Part shown: positions 44,171-55,146 of the stretch, one piece after another | Position numbering within the stretch: position 1 is the first letter of the stretch | Layout: each line of letters begins with the position of its first letter | The notes under the pieces: model-generated | Database searches by the model: none | Seen by the model: the letters and a program-made list of their open reading frames with translations, nothing else | Told to the model about the DNA's origin: nothing | DNA from: Emmonsiellopsis sp. PD_33 | Taxonomy: Eukaryota; Ascomycota; Eurotiomycetes; Onygenales; Ajellomycetaceae | Assembly (NCBI GenBank): GCA_032988165.1 | Contig: JANTQF010000053.1 | Location: 92,060-156,059, forward strand | Direction: 5' to 3' | Length of the DNA: 64,000 bases | Made by a program: the position numbers and the translations under genes

Positions 44171-46074
44171 CTAAGAATACTCAAGTGGTCTCACTGATAC
44201 CATCAGACTGGCTCATTAATCATTTATTACTTAATCAAGTAGTTCTTAAATTTCACAACTATACAGACTGCTTCAAACAGAGCCACATATTCACCCACTG
44301 GGAAGAGGCATTCTTTGAGATATTATTAATAAGATAAGTATACCTCCCACTAGGCTCAAAGCCATACTCAGAGAGCAACACCTTACCCTATCTGGCTCAG
44401 CCATTCTTGCAGATTAACCCAGTGCTAAGTAGTATCTTATTTTATACTGTACCACAGCCAACACCTACAGAGTCTCTAGAGACCCTAAATATAATATCAA
44501 CTAATAAAGAATAAGCCTTGCAATCACCATCTATTAAACAGCTAGATAATATGTTAAATATGAATAGTACTTCAGCTACTACAGATACCACTAGTGAATC
44601 TGCTAATAATACAGGCTTCACCCTGCATCAGATGTAAACCCTATAGAAACTACTCTTTCATGTCAGAGCTACTATTACTCAGCCAGCATCAGCCTAGCCA
44701 TCAGTGCAGCCTTTACCTGCACCACTGACCTCAACTGCTCCATGGAAACCCCAGGACATCAGTTTTTTCTACCTTAATGCACCAACATTATAGGGCTGTG
44801 ATGATGTTATTGACAAGGAAGGCAAGACATATTACTGGGATATCCATATATTTACCAACTAGCTTAAGGTTATTACTCTAACCAGGGATACAGTAAGGAT
44901 CTGACAGAATTTAAATTTATACCTCAAAGAAGAAGTAAAATTCTAGTAGAATTAGAAGCTTAATAACATCATCTGCACAGATCTTATCACAACTGACAAT
45001 GAAGTGGAAGAGTAAATCAAGATTCTCCAATGATAATTTCACATTAAGGGTAATCAAGCACTACAAAAGCTCAATGAGATAAAATACTTACTTCAGAATC
45101 TCTGTAATGAGTATAGTTCAACCTCCTATATCCTGGATGTGTCTTTAGCTACCAAATACTGTGGCTAAGGAGACACTGAGTATGCTCAGATCCTACATGT
45201 GTGGAATAACCTGAATGTCACCTTGTGAGCTACTATTGATGAGCTAGAAGAGAATATGACTATTAAAGAATTCATTGAGATTATTTGCTGCAAGCAGACC
45301 AACTAGACAGATTGATTTATAAGTAATAATTAATATGCAAATAGTATGTATAATCAGTGTGGATCCTATCATAATAACTTTACTCCTCAGAGTAATTACT
45401 GTGGATGTGGTAGAGGATTATATTCCTATTAGTTTGAATGGCCTGCTTACCAGTATCAGCCCAGATATCAGACCCAGGATTATGCTAACAGGCAGTACTG
45501 TGATGGCTACAGTGGAAATAATAACTAATATGGCTATGCCAGCTACTACAACCAGCACAATGCATACAACTAATATGAGTATTAAGATAAAGCCCAATAA
45601 GATTGTCTTGAACTATCAGCTCTGAAACAGCAACTTCAGCTTCCAGTGCCTGCTAATAAAAATGTGATCCAGCCTGGCAGACAGCCATGAAATCAGCAGC
45701 CATGCAAATAAGTAGCATTCCATGCTGATCCTAAGGAGTCAGAGGAGTCCATAGAAGATCCATGTGAACAGGAACTAGAGTTTAACCCTTACTATGATAA
45801 TGTAGAGATGCTCATGAATGATCTATAGAAATAGTCATATAATGATAGTGTATATAACTTAGAGGTAAATATATTTCATGTGGACCTTATAGTAGCTATC
45901 TGCTATAGCTGTAGTAAAGTCTTTAATTTGCACAACAATCTATATAAGCATCTGAAAATCTATATAATGACTCTACAGGCTTTTCATGTGAGCTCTAATT
46001 ATATACTATGGGTCATAGTATCCCAGCAACCAGTTGATCTGGATACTCTGTATGGATATACATTTTACAACTAG
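44171..46074 (+). pseudogene. Decayed gag-like region with C2H2-type finger
   Basis: The segment near 44760-45060 reads as a fungal Ty3 gag: DISFFYLNAP, then KEGKTYYWDIHIF and RDTVRI followed by a leucine-rich stretch. At 45901-45951 frame 1 has CYSCSKVFNLHNNLYKH, a C-x2-C...H finger that in fungal chromoviruses sits just before the protease. Stops are of the C-to-T type. Confidence 0.65.
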
Positions 46075-46099
46075 AAATATACTACTATTATGATGTTCT

Positions 46100-49000
46100 G
46101 CCAAGATAGCTTCAAGTCATTACTGATATGTATAGACTCAGGCTGCACAATGACCCTTATAAGTAAGAAATTCTTAAAGTAGTAATGTGATAAGATATCA
46201 TGCCTGTCATGCCTGTAAATACTGATTAGGGGTGTTAGAGATTCTATGGAGTTCTCTGAAATAATTATAATTTCACTTACATTACTAGTAGTTCTGCCAG
46301 ATGAGGAGTATACACCAGTGCTTGCTTAGATCTCAGTAGAAGTATATGTCATTAATGACCTCCATATCAACCTGCTACTTAGTATAGACAATATGATGCT
46401 AGAGGGTATCACTATAGATCTAAACAAGAGAATGCTACAAATAAAGTTATATGAGAATGTAGAAGCTAAGATCTCAGTAACACCAAGAAAAGACCATTAA
46501 GTCATCAGACTAGTATATTTAGATGTTAAAGTCATCATTCTGCCCAGATTAGAGGTGAAAATTCCCCTCAGATACTATCTTGAAAAAGAGGAACATCTAC
46601 TTACAGACAGGGACTATATCTTTAACCCTGCCATACTACCACTTCAGACATATATATAAATCATGAACTATAATCTCCTATTTGCCTATATCATCAACAA
46701 TATGGATTGGCAGGTCACAATCCCACAAAGATCTCATGTTAGCACCCTAAAAGAATATGATGCTACTAGTGTGTACTTAGTTAATTTTATGATAGAATTA
46801 TTAGCTCTCAGCCTTTCTAAATAGTAGCCTTAATAAGAGCTAAATAACAATCTAAATATATCAGGATTACTGGAGGAATCTCCCCATGCCATCAATATCA
46901 ACTCTATAGAGGCAGAAGTAAAACTACCTAATAATATAATAATCTATAGTGATGAGGAGACTGTGAAGTACTTTATGCAGATCTGTAATGAATTTTCTGA
47001 AATCTGAGAAGACTGTAGCAATGTTATGGACCTACTGAAGAATAAGTGGATGTAAATTCCTCTCTTATTATTAGAGGATTGCAAGCTTCAGACTCAAGCC
47101 AAGATATACCCTTTAGATCAGAAGGACTGTGAAGTCATAGATGAACTATTTAATAAATTACATACTTAAAGATGCATGAAATGGGTAATGAACCACACCC
47201 CCTCAGGATACCCAGTGTTTGTAGTTTAGAAAGAAGTAAATAGCATGAGGAAAAGCTACTCTGTCATTAATATTAGAGAGCTGAATAAGATAGTTGAGCT
47301 CAATATATATCTAATAATATAATAGGTAAAGGTCATTAACTCTGTGAAAGGATACTACTACATTATTATCCTTAATTGCATAAGTTTCTTCTACCAATGG
47401 AGAGTCCACTGTGACCATTGATGACATCTATTAGTTATGTTGCACTGTAGACAAGAGATCCCTTCAGTCACTATAATAGAATATATAAACTTGCTGGTAT
47501 ATGTACAGTGTAAGATCAACCTCTTTCTTAAAAAATTTAAGAAGTTTGTCTGCTACTATATTGATGACCTGGTTGTAGCCAGTGTCATCATGAAAAAGCA
47601 TGGCAAGTACCTTAGAAAAATCTTTACCCTGTTCTGTGAGAAGAACATTATCATTAACCTGAAAAAGATGTTTGTTGGCTTCCCCTCAGTTAGGCTGTTA
47701 GAACACAAGATCTCATTCTTAAGCCTCATACTGATAGAGGATCATATTGCTATGCTGGCTAGAATTATATTCTTTAAGAATCTAAAGGATCTAAAGACCT
47801 ACCTTGATACAACAGAATGGCTGAGGAACTATATATCTTTCTATACCTATTATATAGAGCCCCTGCAGGTGTGAAAAATAATGCTCCTCAAGGATGCTCT
47901 AGTAAAAGATAGACTAAGAACTTAATTCTCTGCCCAAACACCCCTTGAAAAGCCCATAGAAAAGAAGGAAAAGGCATTTAAGAATATATAGGCAGTTTTT
48001 ACTAAAGATCTGTTTCTGATGTATTATAACAACATGTGATACCTCTTCTTCAACATTGATGCCTCAAAATAGAGAGGCTTTAGAGTAATGATATTCTATG
48101 TGAAGCCAGAATGAGCCCCTCTCAAGGAAATATAGCATAAAAAGACCTCAGACTTTAAGACCCCACCTTCATTAATAATGGTAGAATCAATTATGTTCCT
48201 CTCCAAAATCCTGATGCTAGTAGAGACTTAATACTAGCTAATTAAGCTAGAGGTTATATATCTAGTTTAGGTGTTCAAAAAGATGTAATATATAGTTAAG
48301 GCTATAGAACTTCCAGTGATTATATATACTAACCATTCAGCCACACTTCAGATTATCAGATAGATCTTACTGACTACCTTATTCACAGACAAGCTCAACT
48401 TGAGGCTCATTCAGACTACTCAGTACATACAGTGATTCAACTTATAGATATTTTATAAATCTAGCTGCACACACATTATTTCAGATGCCCTGTTTTGATT
48501 ACAATCAGATGTACCTACAGACCAGAATGAGCCTCTAAAAGATCTAGCTGTGAAGGCTACAGACACATTCCTAGTAGATTATATAGTAATAGTAGTTACA
48601 ATATTCTTATAGTTTTAATAAAGACTCCTCAATACCTATCAGCAAGACTCAAGACTGGCTATAATCCTGAAAGTCATAAAGGCAAATAGTATGCTGCCTG
48701 AGGAAAATCAGACCAGGTTGTTATATCATATTAATCCTAATGATAATCTACTGTATTATGATCATAGTGACACTGTGCAGCTCTGCATCTCCTAATCACT
48801 TGTTGGTGACATCATCAAGATTGTGCATTTAGATGCACATCTTGAACCCTAGTGAACTATAGAGAAGCTGGATGGATTATCTATCTATAAGAAGTCTTAT
48901 CTTATTAAGAAATATATTTATCACTGTCTCAGCTGCCTGCAGAATGCTACTTATTATTATAAGCTATATAGTATACTCCAGCTAATCATTATGAAGCTAT

Positions 49001-50100
49001 CCCTATTTCATATCATTATAATCAATATTATCTTTGGTCTCCTCAAGGGCCAATTTAATGCTGGCATGACAGTCACTTGCAAGGCAAGCAAGAGAACAGC
49101 CTTTATCTTAGGATGCTAAAATTAAGATGCAGAATTCTGAGCCAAGCTATTTATAAAGTAATTAATGATAGGTGACTGAGGTATCCCATCTTATATCATC
49201 TCAGATAGAGATAAGAAGTTTCTCAGTGAATTCTGAGCAATAATTTTTAAGTCTCTAGAGGTAGATCTTCTATACACCATAGCTTACCACTCTCAAGTAG
49301 ATGGCCAGTCAGAGATCACAAATCAGATGTATGAAATTGCCCTTAAACATATGATTATAGCCCTGAAAGATTCATAAGAATGAGAGGACTCAGCTCTCTT
49401 ACTATAAGTACTCTTCAATAATGTTATAGTGTCAGCAACAGGGATATCCCTCCATTAATATATGTATGACTAAAAGCTTAAAAATCTACTCCAACTAGCA
49501 CAGACATTTTAAGATCAGAGCCCTCAAGATTTCTCTAGCCACCTCAATGTGGATGAGGCACTTCACACCACAGCAATATTCATAAAAAAGTATTATAATA
49601 AGAAGTATACACCCAGATTCTTTATCACAGATAATAGGGTACTTCTCTGAATTGGTAAAGAATATGACACACCACTACTCCAGACTTATGGCAAGTTTAC
49701 TTCTTAGTATGCAGGCCCCTTCACAATCTACTATTAAGTTAATAGCCTTGCCTATCTTCTAGACCTCTCAGTATACTTCTACATACATCTCATAATATTC
49801 ATTGCCCATCTGGAACCTGCCCCACAGGAGGAAGACTCCTATAGTTGTACTCTACTGGCATCAGGCCCTGTCATAATGGAGGGAGATTCAGATGAATGGA
49901 AATCATATGAGATAGAAAAAATAATGATAAAATAGATAAAAACTCTCAAATGTGGTAATAAGGTTGAATATCTCATAAGGTGGAAGAGCTATAGTCTAGA
50001 GGAAGATAGATGATATCCTGAGCATACCCTCTAAAATGTAAAGAAGCTGATCTAATAATATGAGTATGACAGATAAGAATCTATATTACTGTTGATTATG
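46100..50100 (+). pseudogene. Decayed pol: PR, RT, RNase H, integrase, chromodomain
   Basis: Frame 1 throughout. Protease ICIDSGCTMTLI with catalytic D at about 46135; RT from about 47140 with SGYPVFVV and YIDD (CYYIDDLVVAS, 47551-47583); RNase H with FFNIDASK near 48050; integrase with an HHCC-like start (HLDAHLEP ... YHCLSCLQ), the ISDRDKKFLSEF block (about 49200) and AYHSQVDGQSE (about 49290); chromodomain EYLIRWKSYSLEEDR (49966-50010). It is interrupted by many TAA/TAG/TGA and is non-functional. Confidence 0.85.
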
Positions 50101-50742
50101 TACTAGTGAGGCTACCCTGTAAAGGTAGTGGCTTAGCTGTCTAAAAACCTGAAAGAACCCCAAAAGTACTTTAATGTTTGCAGAATATAAATTAGAAAGG
50201 AGAATATATAATTACTAGTTATAGACATTTCATACCTCTATATGATGTTAATATCTTTATTACCTAATTGAGTTCTTTATTTCATGAAATCTCCATTGCT
50301 CCATTATTATACTAATTTATATAGATAGTACCTCCATGTACTCATACATTCATATCTATAATAGTATTATCCTGCCAGTCCACTCAAACTCTAATATATA
50401 TTTACTGCACACTCCCATCATCTTCATTGTATTCACTGCATGTAATGAACCCCATCCCACTCAGAAATCTACTAAAAGTTATAGACTTTCCATGGCAAAC
50501 ACTGTCCCTGTAATGAGCCTTGAAATAAACATTCACTAAATATAGGGACTTCTCATGGCATTGAAGACCCCAGCCTTTAGAAGCTACAGACATTCACAAC
50601 TATTATTATGATAAATTCACTAATAATACTTCATCAATCCCACACATAGAATCCCACTATAATCTATCTAAAACCATCTCTTCTCATATCTACCTACTCA
50701 CACTTGCACATCTACCTTCATGCCATAAGATGCAGAATCACC
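50101..50742 (+). other. Spacer between pol and the third ORF
   Basis: Frame 1 carries many stops here, denser than in the flanking coding parts, and composition is not protein-like, so this looks like a true intergenic spacer inside the element. It might hold a splice acceptor or internal promoter for the downstream ORF. Confidence 0.4.
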
Positions 50743-53607
50743 ATGGCACCCTACAGTAATAAAGATGATGGTAAAGATGAAGCTAAGAAGATTAGAGATA
50801 AAAAGACCTTTATATTTAAGATCATAAAGTAACATGGACCTACTGATGTACTCCTCATGTTAGTGAAGACCTCCAGAAAGATATACTAAACACTTCAGTC
50901 ATCTATTAACTCCTCAGTCAGTGCAATGAACCTTACAAACCTTAACATCAGTAATGACTCTTCTGTAGGCAGGGCTGGTGACATAAAAGGAAAATAGAGA
51001 ATGATAAATGAGAAGGCAGATAAGGAACAAGTAAAATAGACACTCAAAGTATTAGGTTATTCAGACTGGGAAATGGACATACTCATTATGGATATGAAAT
51101 ATCATAGATTTCTCATCATAGTTATCAATATAATGTTAGTCTTAGCTCTATAAACTATCATTACTGGCTTGAAAGACTAGAGACATGATCAGACACTTTA
51201 TGACAACAGACTAGTCCTCTAATAGAAAGATCATAAAGTAAGGCAAGTAGAGAAAGAGAATATAACTTTAGTACTCTTCATCACTGGGAATTCTTTATGA
51301 TTTTTAATCCTAAAAATACAAGTTGACCCAGGAAAAGACTGGGACTTCCAGGGCCCTGAGCCAAAAAAACCCCCACTGAAACTATAAGTGGAACACCTAA
51401 AGATCAAAATTGAAATGATAATTAATAGAATAAAAGGCAAATAAAATAAGGATAACAAGATGAGCAACATCAAAGTAGTTAACAACACAAATGAACCTGT
51501 CTTCCTCAGAAACACCTCCTGTAATTCTAATTATGAAGTGTGTAATTCCCTTGGAAAACACCTTAGTGAGAGTAAGATTAGATATAATGATACATACACA
51601 ATCAGGAAAGTATGCTAGTAAGCTACACTAAACATACAGAGTAGATATAAGGCAGACAAGTATATTGCAAATGAGAAGTAGTATGTTCATCTATAGGATT
51701 GAAGAGTCACAATGTGAAACTAGGAAATCAATATTCTATTGAATGAATGGGAACATCAGAATACTGTGATCTTCCCATCAGGTATGATAGAGTAAGATAT
51801 TATGAATGTCATAAATGACCTCTACTGTCAGAACTACTAGAAACAAATTAAGTAGACTTAATTCTTCCACATTGGATGCCCTTCTGTGATGTACATTCTA
51901 GCTTAGAGACTTGATTATATAGAGGTTAAGGTCCTTAAATGCCTATAAAATGATAATCAAGTTATGACTGATGGACTGATGGATATATCAGAGAATGCTA
52001 ATGATAAAGAACATGTTAGTGATAATAACTTCATTAATACTAGTACCTTCTTGAATGTCTGTTAGGCTTGCAATGAAACTCCATCCCTGCAACTAGAGAG
52101 CTATAAAACTGCTAAGGAGACTTCAATGGTTATTATGGAGGCCCCTATATTATATGTTGCTAAGGGAAGTAAGGAAGTAGTCTAATATGTCATAATCCTA
52201 TGCAATATGGAAGTACAGACAGTGTGTGATATAATAAATAACTGAAAATTTATAGGCATCCTATACAATGAGATGATCAACATGAGTAACTAGAAACTGC
52301 ACCATGTAGTCACAGATATTATAGAATGATAGTGAAAGTAACTTAGTAATCTCATGAAGAATATATATATAACTAGAACATTCAGTGCTGCTAATAAAGA
52401 CACATGCATGCAAGAGGATACTATTAAATGCATCATAAAACTATGCTAGTTAAAGTAATATAAGGCACAAGCTATAGCTGAAACTCTACATGCATTTAGC
52501 ACTACATTCCATAATATATTTATCATGATAGATGTACAACTATGAAGAGCCCTGCAGAAACTCAATGATTCAGATGATATCTTCAAGCCTCAGAATTAAT
52601 AGCTTATTCAGAAGAAGCTTATAAATAGAGATATGAATGATGAAATCAGCCATCTAAGCTCTCTTCTCACATAAGAAATACCACAGCTTTATCCTCCTGA
52701 AGTAGAATAAGTAGTCAAAGTAGTTATCATATTAGGCAACATTCAGCTTTATGATACTGTGAACCTTATCTGGGAATAAAGCAACCTAGATGTTTCATAT
52801 GACTACATTGTAGCTATAGATGTTAACATCAGATAGAAAGCAATCAGAAACCTGCTCAGCTGCTAGAAAGTAGCTCAGATATAGCATATAGAGATACTAG
52901 GAACTCTTAATATTAATAAAGATTATAGATAGATAGTAAAGATATAGCATGCAGAGGTATTAAAGACTTCAAATATTAATAAAGACTGCAGGTAAGTAGC
53001 ACAACACATTACTTAACTGTGCAAGGTCAGTAAGAAAGAAGCAGATGCTCTAACAGGCTACTGAAATAAAAAAGAAGTCATATTTTACATAATTAAAAAA
53101 ATAATAATGTAGTATATCAAATAGGAGGTTAAGTAATTATAGGAACTAGTAATGATATCAGAGAAACTTCTAGATGTGCTAGATAACTTTAGGATGACAC
53201 TACACCTAATATACTTATATAACATTGAATCTGTGGATATTCTAGTAATACTCAACAAGTGGTTCAGCACAGGAATGTAGTATGACAATATGCAAGAATT
53301 ACCTAATAATAAATTACATACAGCTATTAATGGTCTTACTAATCATGCTTATGATTACTTAGTTAAATCCATATAAACCCTCTTTATCAGCCTCAAAACT
53401 CTTGACACAGCACTCAAATAAGACTCTGCACTTGCTCACCATCATGTGACACAACACCTCATCAAGCTACTAGGCTTTGAAGAAAAGGAAGTAGAGGAGA
53501 CTCTTGAAGTTGCTAAGAGATAAGAAATAAACTACTATGAGGTGTGCTGCATGAATGAGAACAGACTTAAAGAAGACCTTAAAGAATATACTATAGATAA
53601 GTAGTAA
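50743..53607 (+). pseudogene. Third, env-position ORF of the retroelement (decayed, unknown)
   Basis: From the ATG at 50743, in the strong context CACCATGG, one frame can be followed for about 950 codons to TAG TAA at 53602-53607 with no frameshift; every interruption is TAA, TAG or TGA. Such preservation of frame means it was a real protein gene when the element was active. The product was hydrophilic and rich in Lys, Asn and Asp, with one hydrophobic patch near 51109-51165 (which C-to-T change may exaggerate) and C-terminal LLGFEEKEVEETLEVAKR. I recognise no domain. Position suggests env-like or accessory function; a captured host gene is another option. Confidence 0.65.
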
Positions 53608-53841
53608 TTAGTCACATCATGAACATTTCATCATCTTCATATTTTGTAGTAACTCAGCTATATGCTATCATGCAGACTACTATAGACAGCCTTAGAATAA
53701 GAGTAGATAGTAATAGTTGTTTTTATTTTCACTAGATGTATTATTTACTACCATGTTACATTTCATCATTATGTCTTTTCATCAGTTGACCCTCATGTTT
53801 TGTTAGTTCTTAAACTATCACAATGAGGGCATTGCATGCTT

Positions 53842-53858
53842 TTCAAAAAGAGGGCACT
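53842..53858 (+). promoter_or_regulatory. Polypurine tract
   Basis: TTCAAAAAGAGGGCACT lies immediately before the 3' LTR, with core AAAAAGAGGG, as expected for plus-strand priming. Confidence 0.6.
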
Positions 53859-54018
53859 TGTTACACACTCCTGCTCTGTGCCATGGAATGACCATGAGCT
53901 TAGTCATGTATGTAGCTTAGTCAGGCCTCCCTGGTATAAATACCTATAGATGGCTCAAGAACCTAGAGAATCAACCTTATTCTATGCAATGTTTTCATCT
54001 TAAGTTATCCTAATTATA
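53859..54018 (+). repeat. 3' LTR (160 bp)
   Basis: Starts TGTTACA and ends ATTATA (the final CA changed to TA). TATAAATA at 53935-53942. At four places it has TG where the 5' copy has CA, or the reverse, which points to an ancestral CG in each case. Confidence 0.85.
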
Positions 54019-54023
54019 GCACA
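54019..54023. repeat. Target-site duplication, right (GCACA)
   Basis: GCACA directly follows the 3' LTR and pairs with GTACA at 42963-42967, one transition apart. Confidence 0.6.
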
Positions 54024-55146
54024 TCAGTGCTTTTTTCCATACCACTAACCATACCATGCTAATTGGGCCAAAAAAAACAGATGAGGGGATAAAACAAAAT
54101 AGATATACAGAGGTGAAGACTGGCTGGAGGAAAGAAACCTGCCAGTCCTATCAACAAAGTCTGGCTCTTTTCTTTTCTTTTCATGGTTAGTTTGTTCCCA
54201 GCCAGCCCTAAGATGCTAAGTAGAGGGTTCCAGCTTCCAACCTCCAACTTCTGCAGTGGTGGGCTGGCCCAGACTCAGGGGATAACTATATAACTAAGGA
54301 CTGAGTTGTTGCTGCATATGGAAGTTATTAAAGAGATATACAGAGTGGGTTTATATTCCAACTGCTACTAACTAGTTGGTTGGTTGGTTGGTTGATAAAT
54401 CAAAAAAAAAGAAAAAAGGGAGGGGGGAGGGAGGAGTGTGTTAAACTGTGGGCAGCAGAGGATTGCTGTATATACAGTAGTAACTATGTAAATAAGAGAA
54501 TAAGCAGCTATGCAGCTCCATACTTATGTAGGTAACTTAAACTGGTTTATTAGTGAGCTGACCAGATAGGTATACTGTATAGAGATAAATAGGATAGATA
54601 GATAGGTATATACACCCACACTCTACCCCCTGTCACATTCTATTACATATCTACAGGAATGCCAAATGAGAATGAGGAGAACTATAAGTTAAAAAGAAGG
54701 TAGATATAAAGCAGTATAGGTTTAATAACTTATTAGATAAGGGATGAAAGAAAACTTAATACCAACTAATTTGATTAACTTAGTTAAAAAGGAAAGGAAA
54801 AGAAAACAGAAAAAAAACAAAAAAGGCTCAAGAAAAGAAGAAGAAGGAGAAGAAGAAGAAGAAAAAGAAGAAGAAGAAGAGAAGAAAGTTACCTAATAAA
54901 GTAAACTAAACTACCTTGCTCCCCTCCCCTCCCTGCTTGCTTCCTCACCTTCCCTTGCCTTCCTTTCATTCCGATTGGAGTCAATTCAAGTCAATTCAAT
55001 TCCCATATGCCATCCATCCATCCATCCATCCATCCATACTCCCATTAACTAATAAAAGGCACAAGAAAGAAAAAAAAAGAAACATGATGAATAGGGATAA
55101 AAATAGGGACAGGGACATTGCAACAAAATAAAAAAAAAACCAATCC
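54024..55146. other. Microsatellite-rich boundary, no gene
   Basis: Contains (GGTT)n at about 54375-54392, GATA-type repeats near 54590, AAG-rich repeats at 54837-54890 and (CATC)n at about 55011-55038. CG dinucleotides reappear at about 54972. No gene is visible; the right end is the 3' flank of the Vid30-like gene. Confidence 0.55.

Larger units (their letters stand above)
42968..54018 (+). mobile_element. Ty3/gypsy chromovirus, decayed, with extra 3' ORF
   Basis: An 11,051-bp LTR retrotransposon with 160-bp LTRs, target duplication, PBS and polypurine tract. Frame 1 carries gag-like sequence, a C2H2-type finger, protease, reverse transcriptase (YIDD), RNase H, integrase and a C-terminal chromodomain, all broken by TAA/TAG/TGA. 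The order places it among fungal chromoviruses (Ty3 elements with chromodomain integrase). After pol comes a separate ORF of about 950 codons in the env position. The whole element is dead. Confidence 0.88.
40547..54971. other. Second AT-rich, CpG-free, RIP-like compartment
   Basis: By eye I found no CG dinucleotide in this 14.4-kb block. Composition changes sharply at both ends. It holds a decayed piggyBac transposase and a nearly full-length Ty3 element, both ruined by stops of the C-to-T type. The last kilobase (about 54024-54971) has more ordinary base composition yet still lacks CpG. Confidence 0.85.

Noticed and set aside
54837..55038. Short direct repeats that could suggest a CRISPR-like array
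   Set aside because: Simple AAG and CATC microsatellites without spacer structure in a eukaryotic genome.
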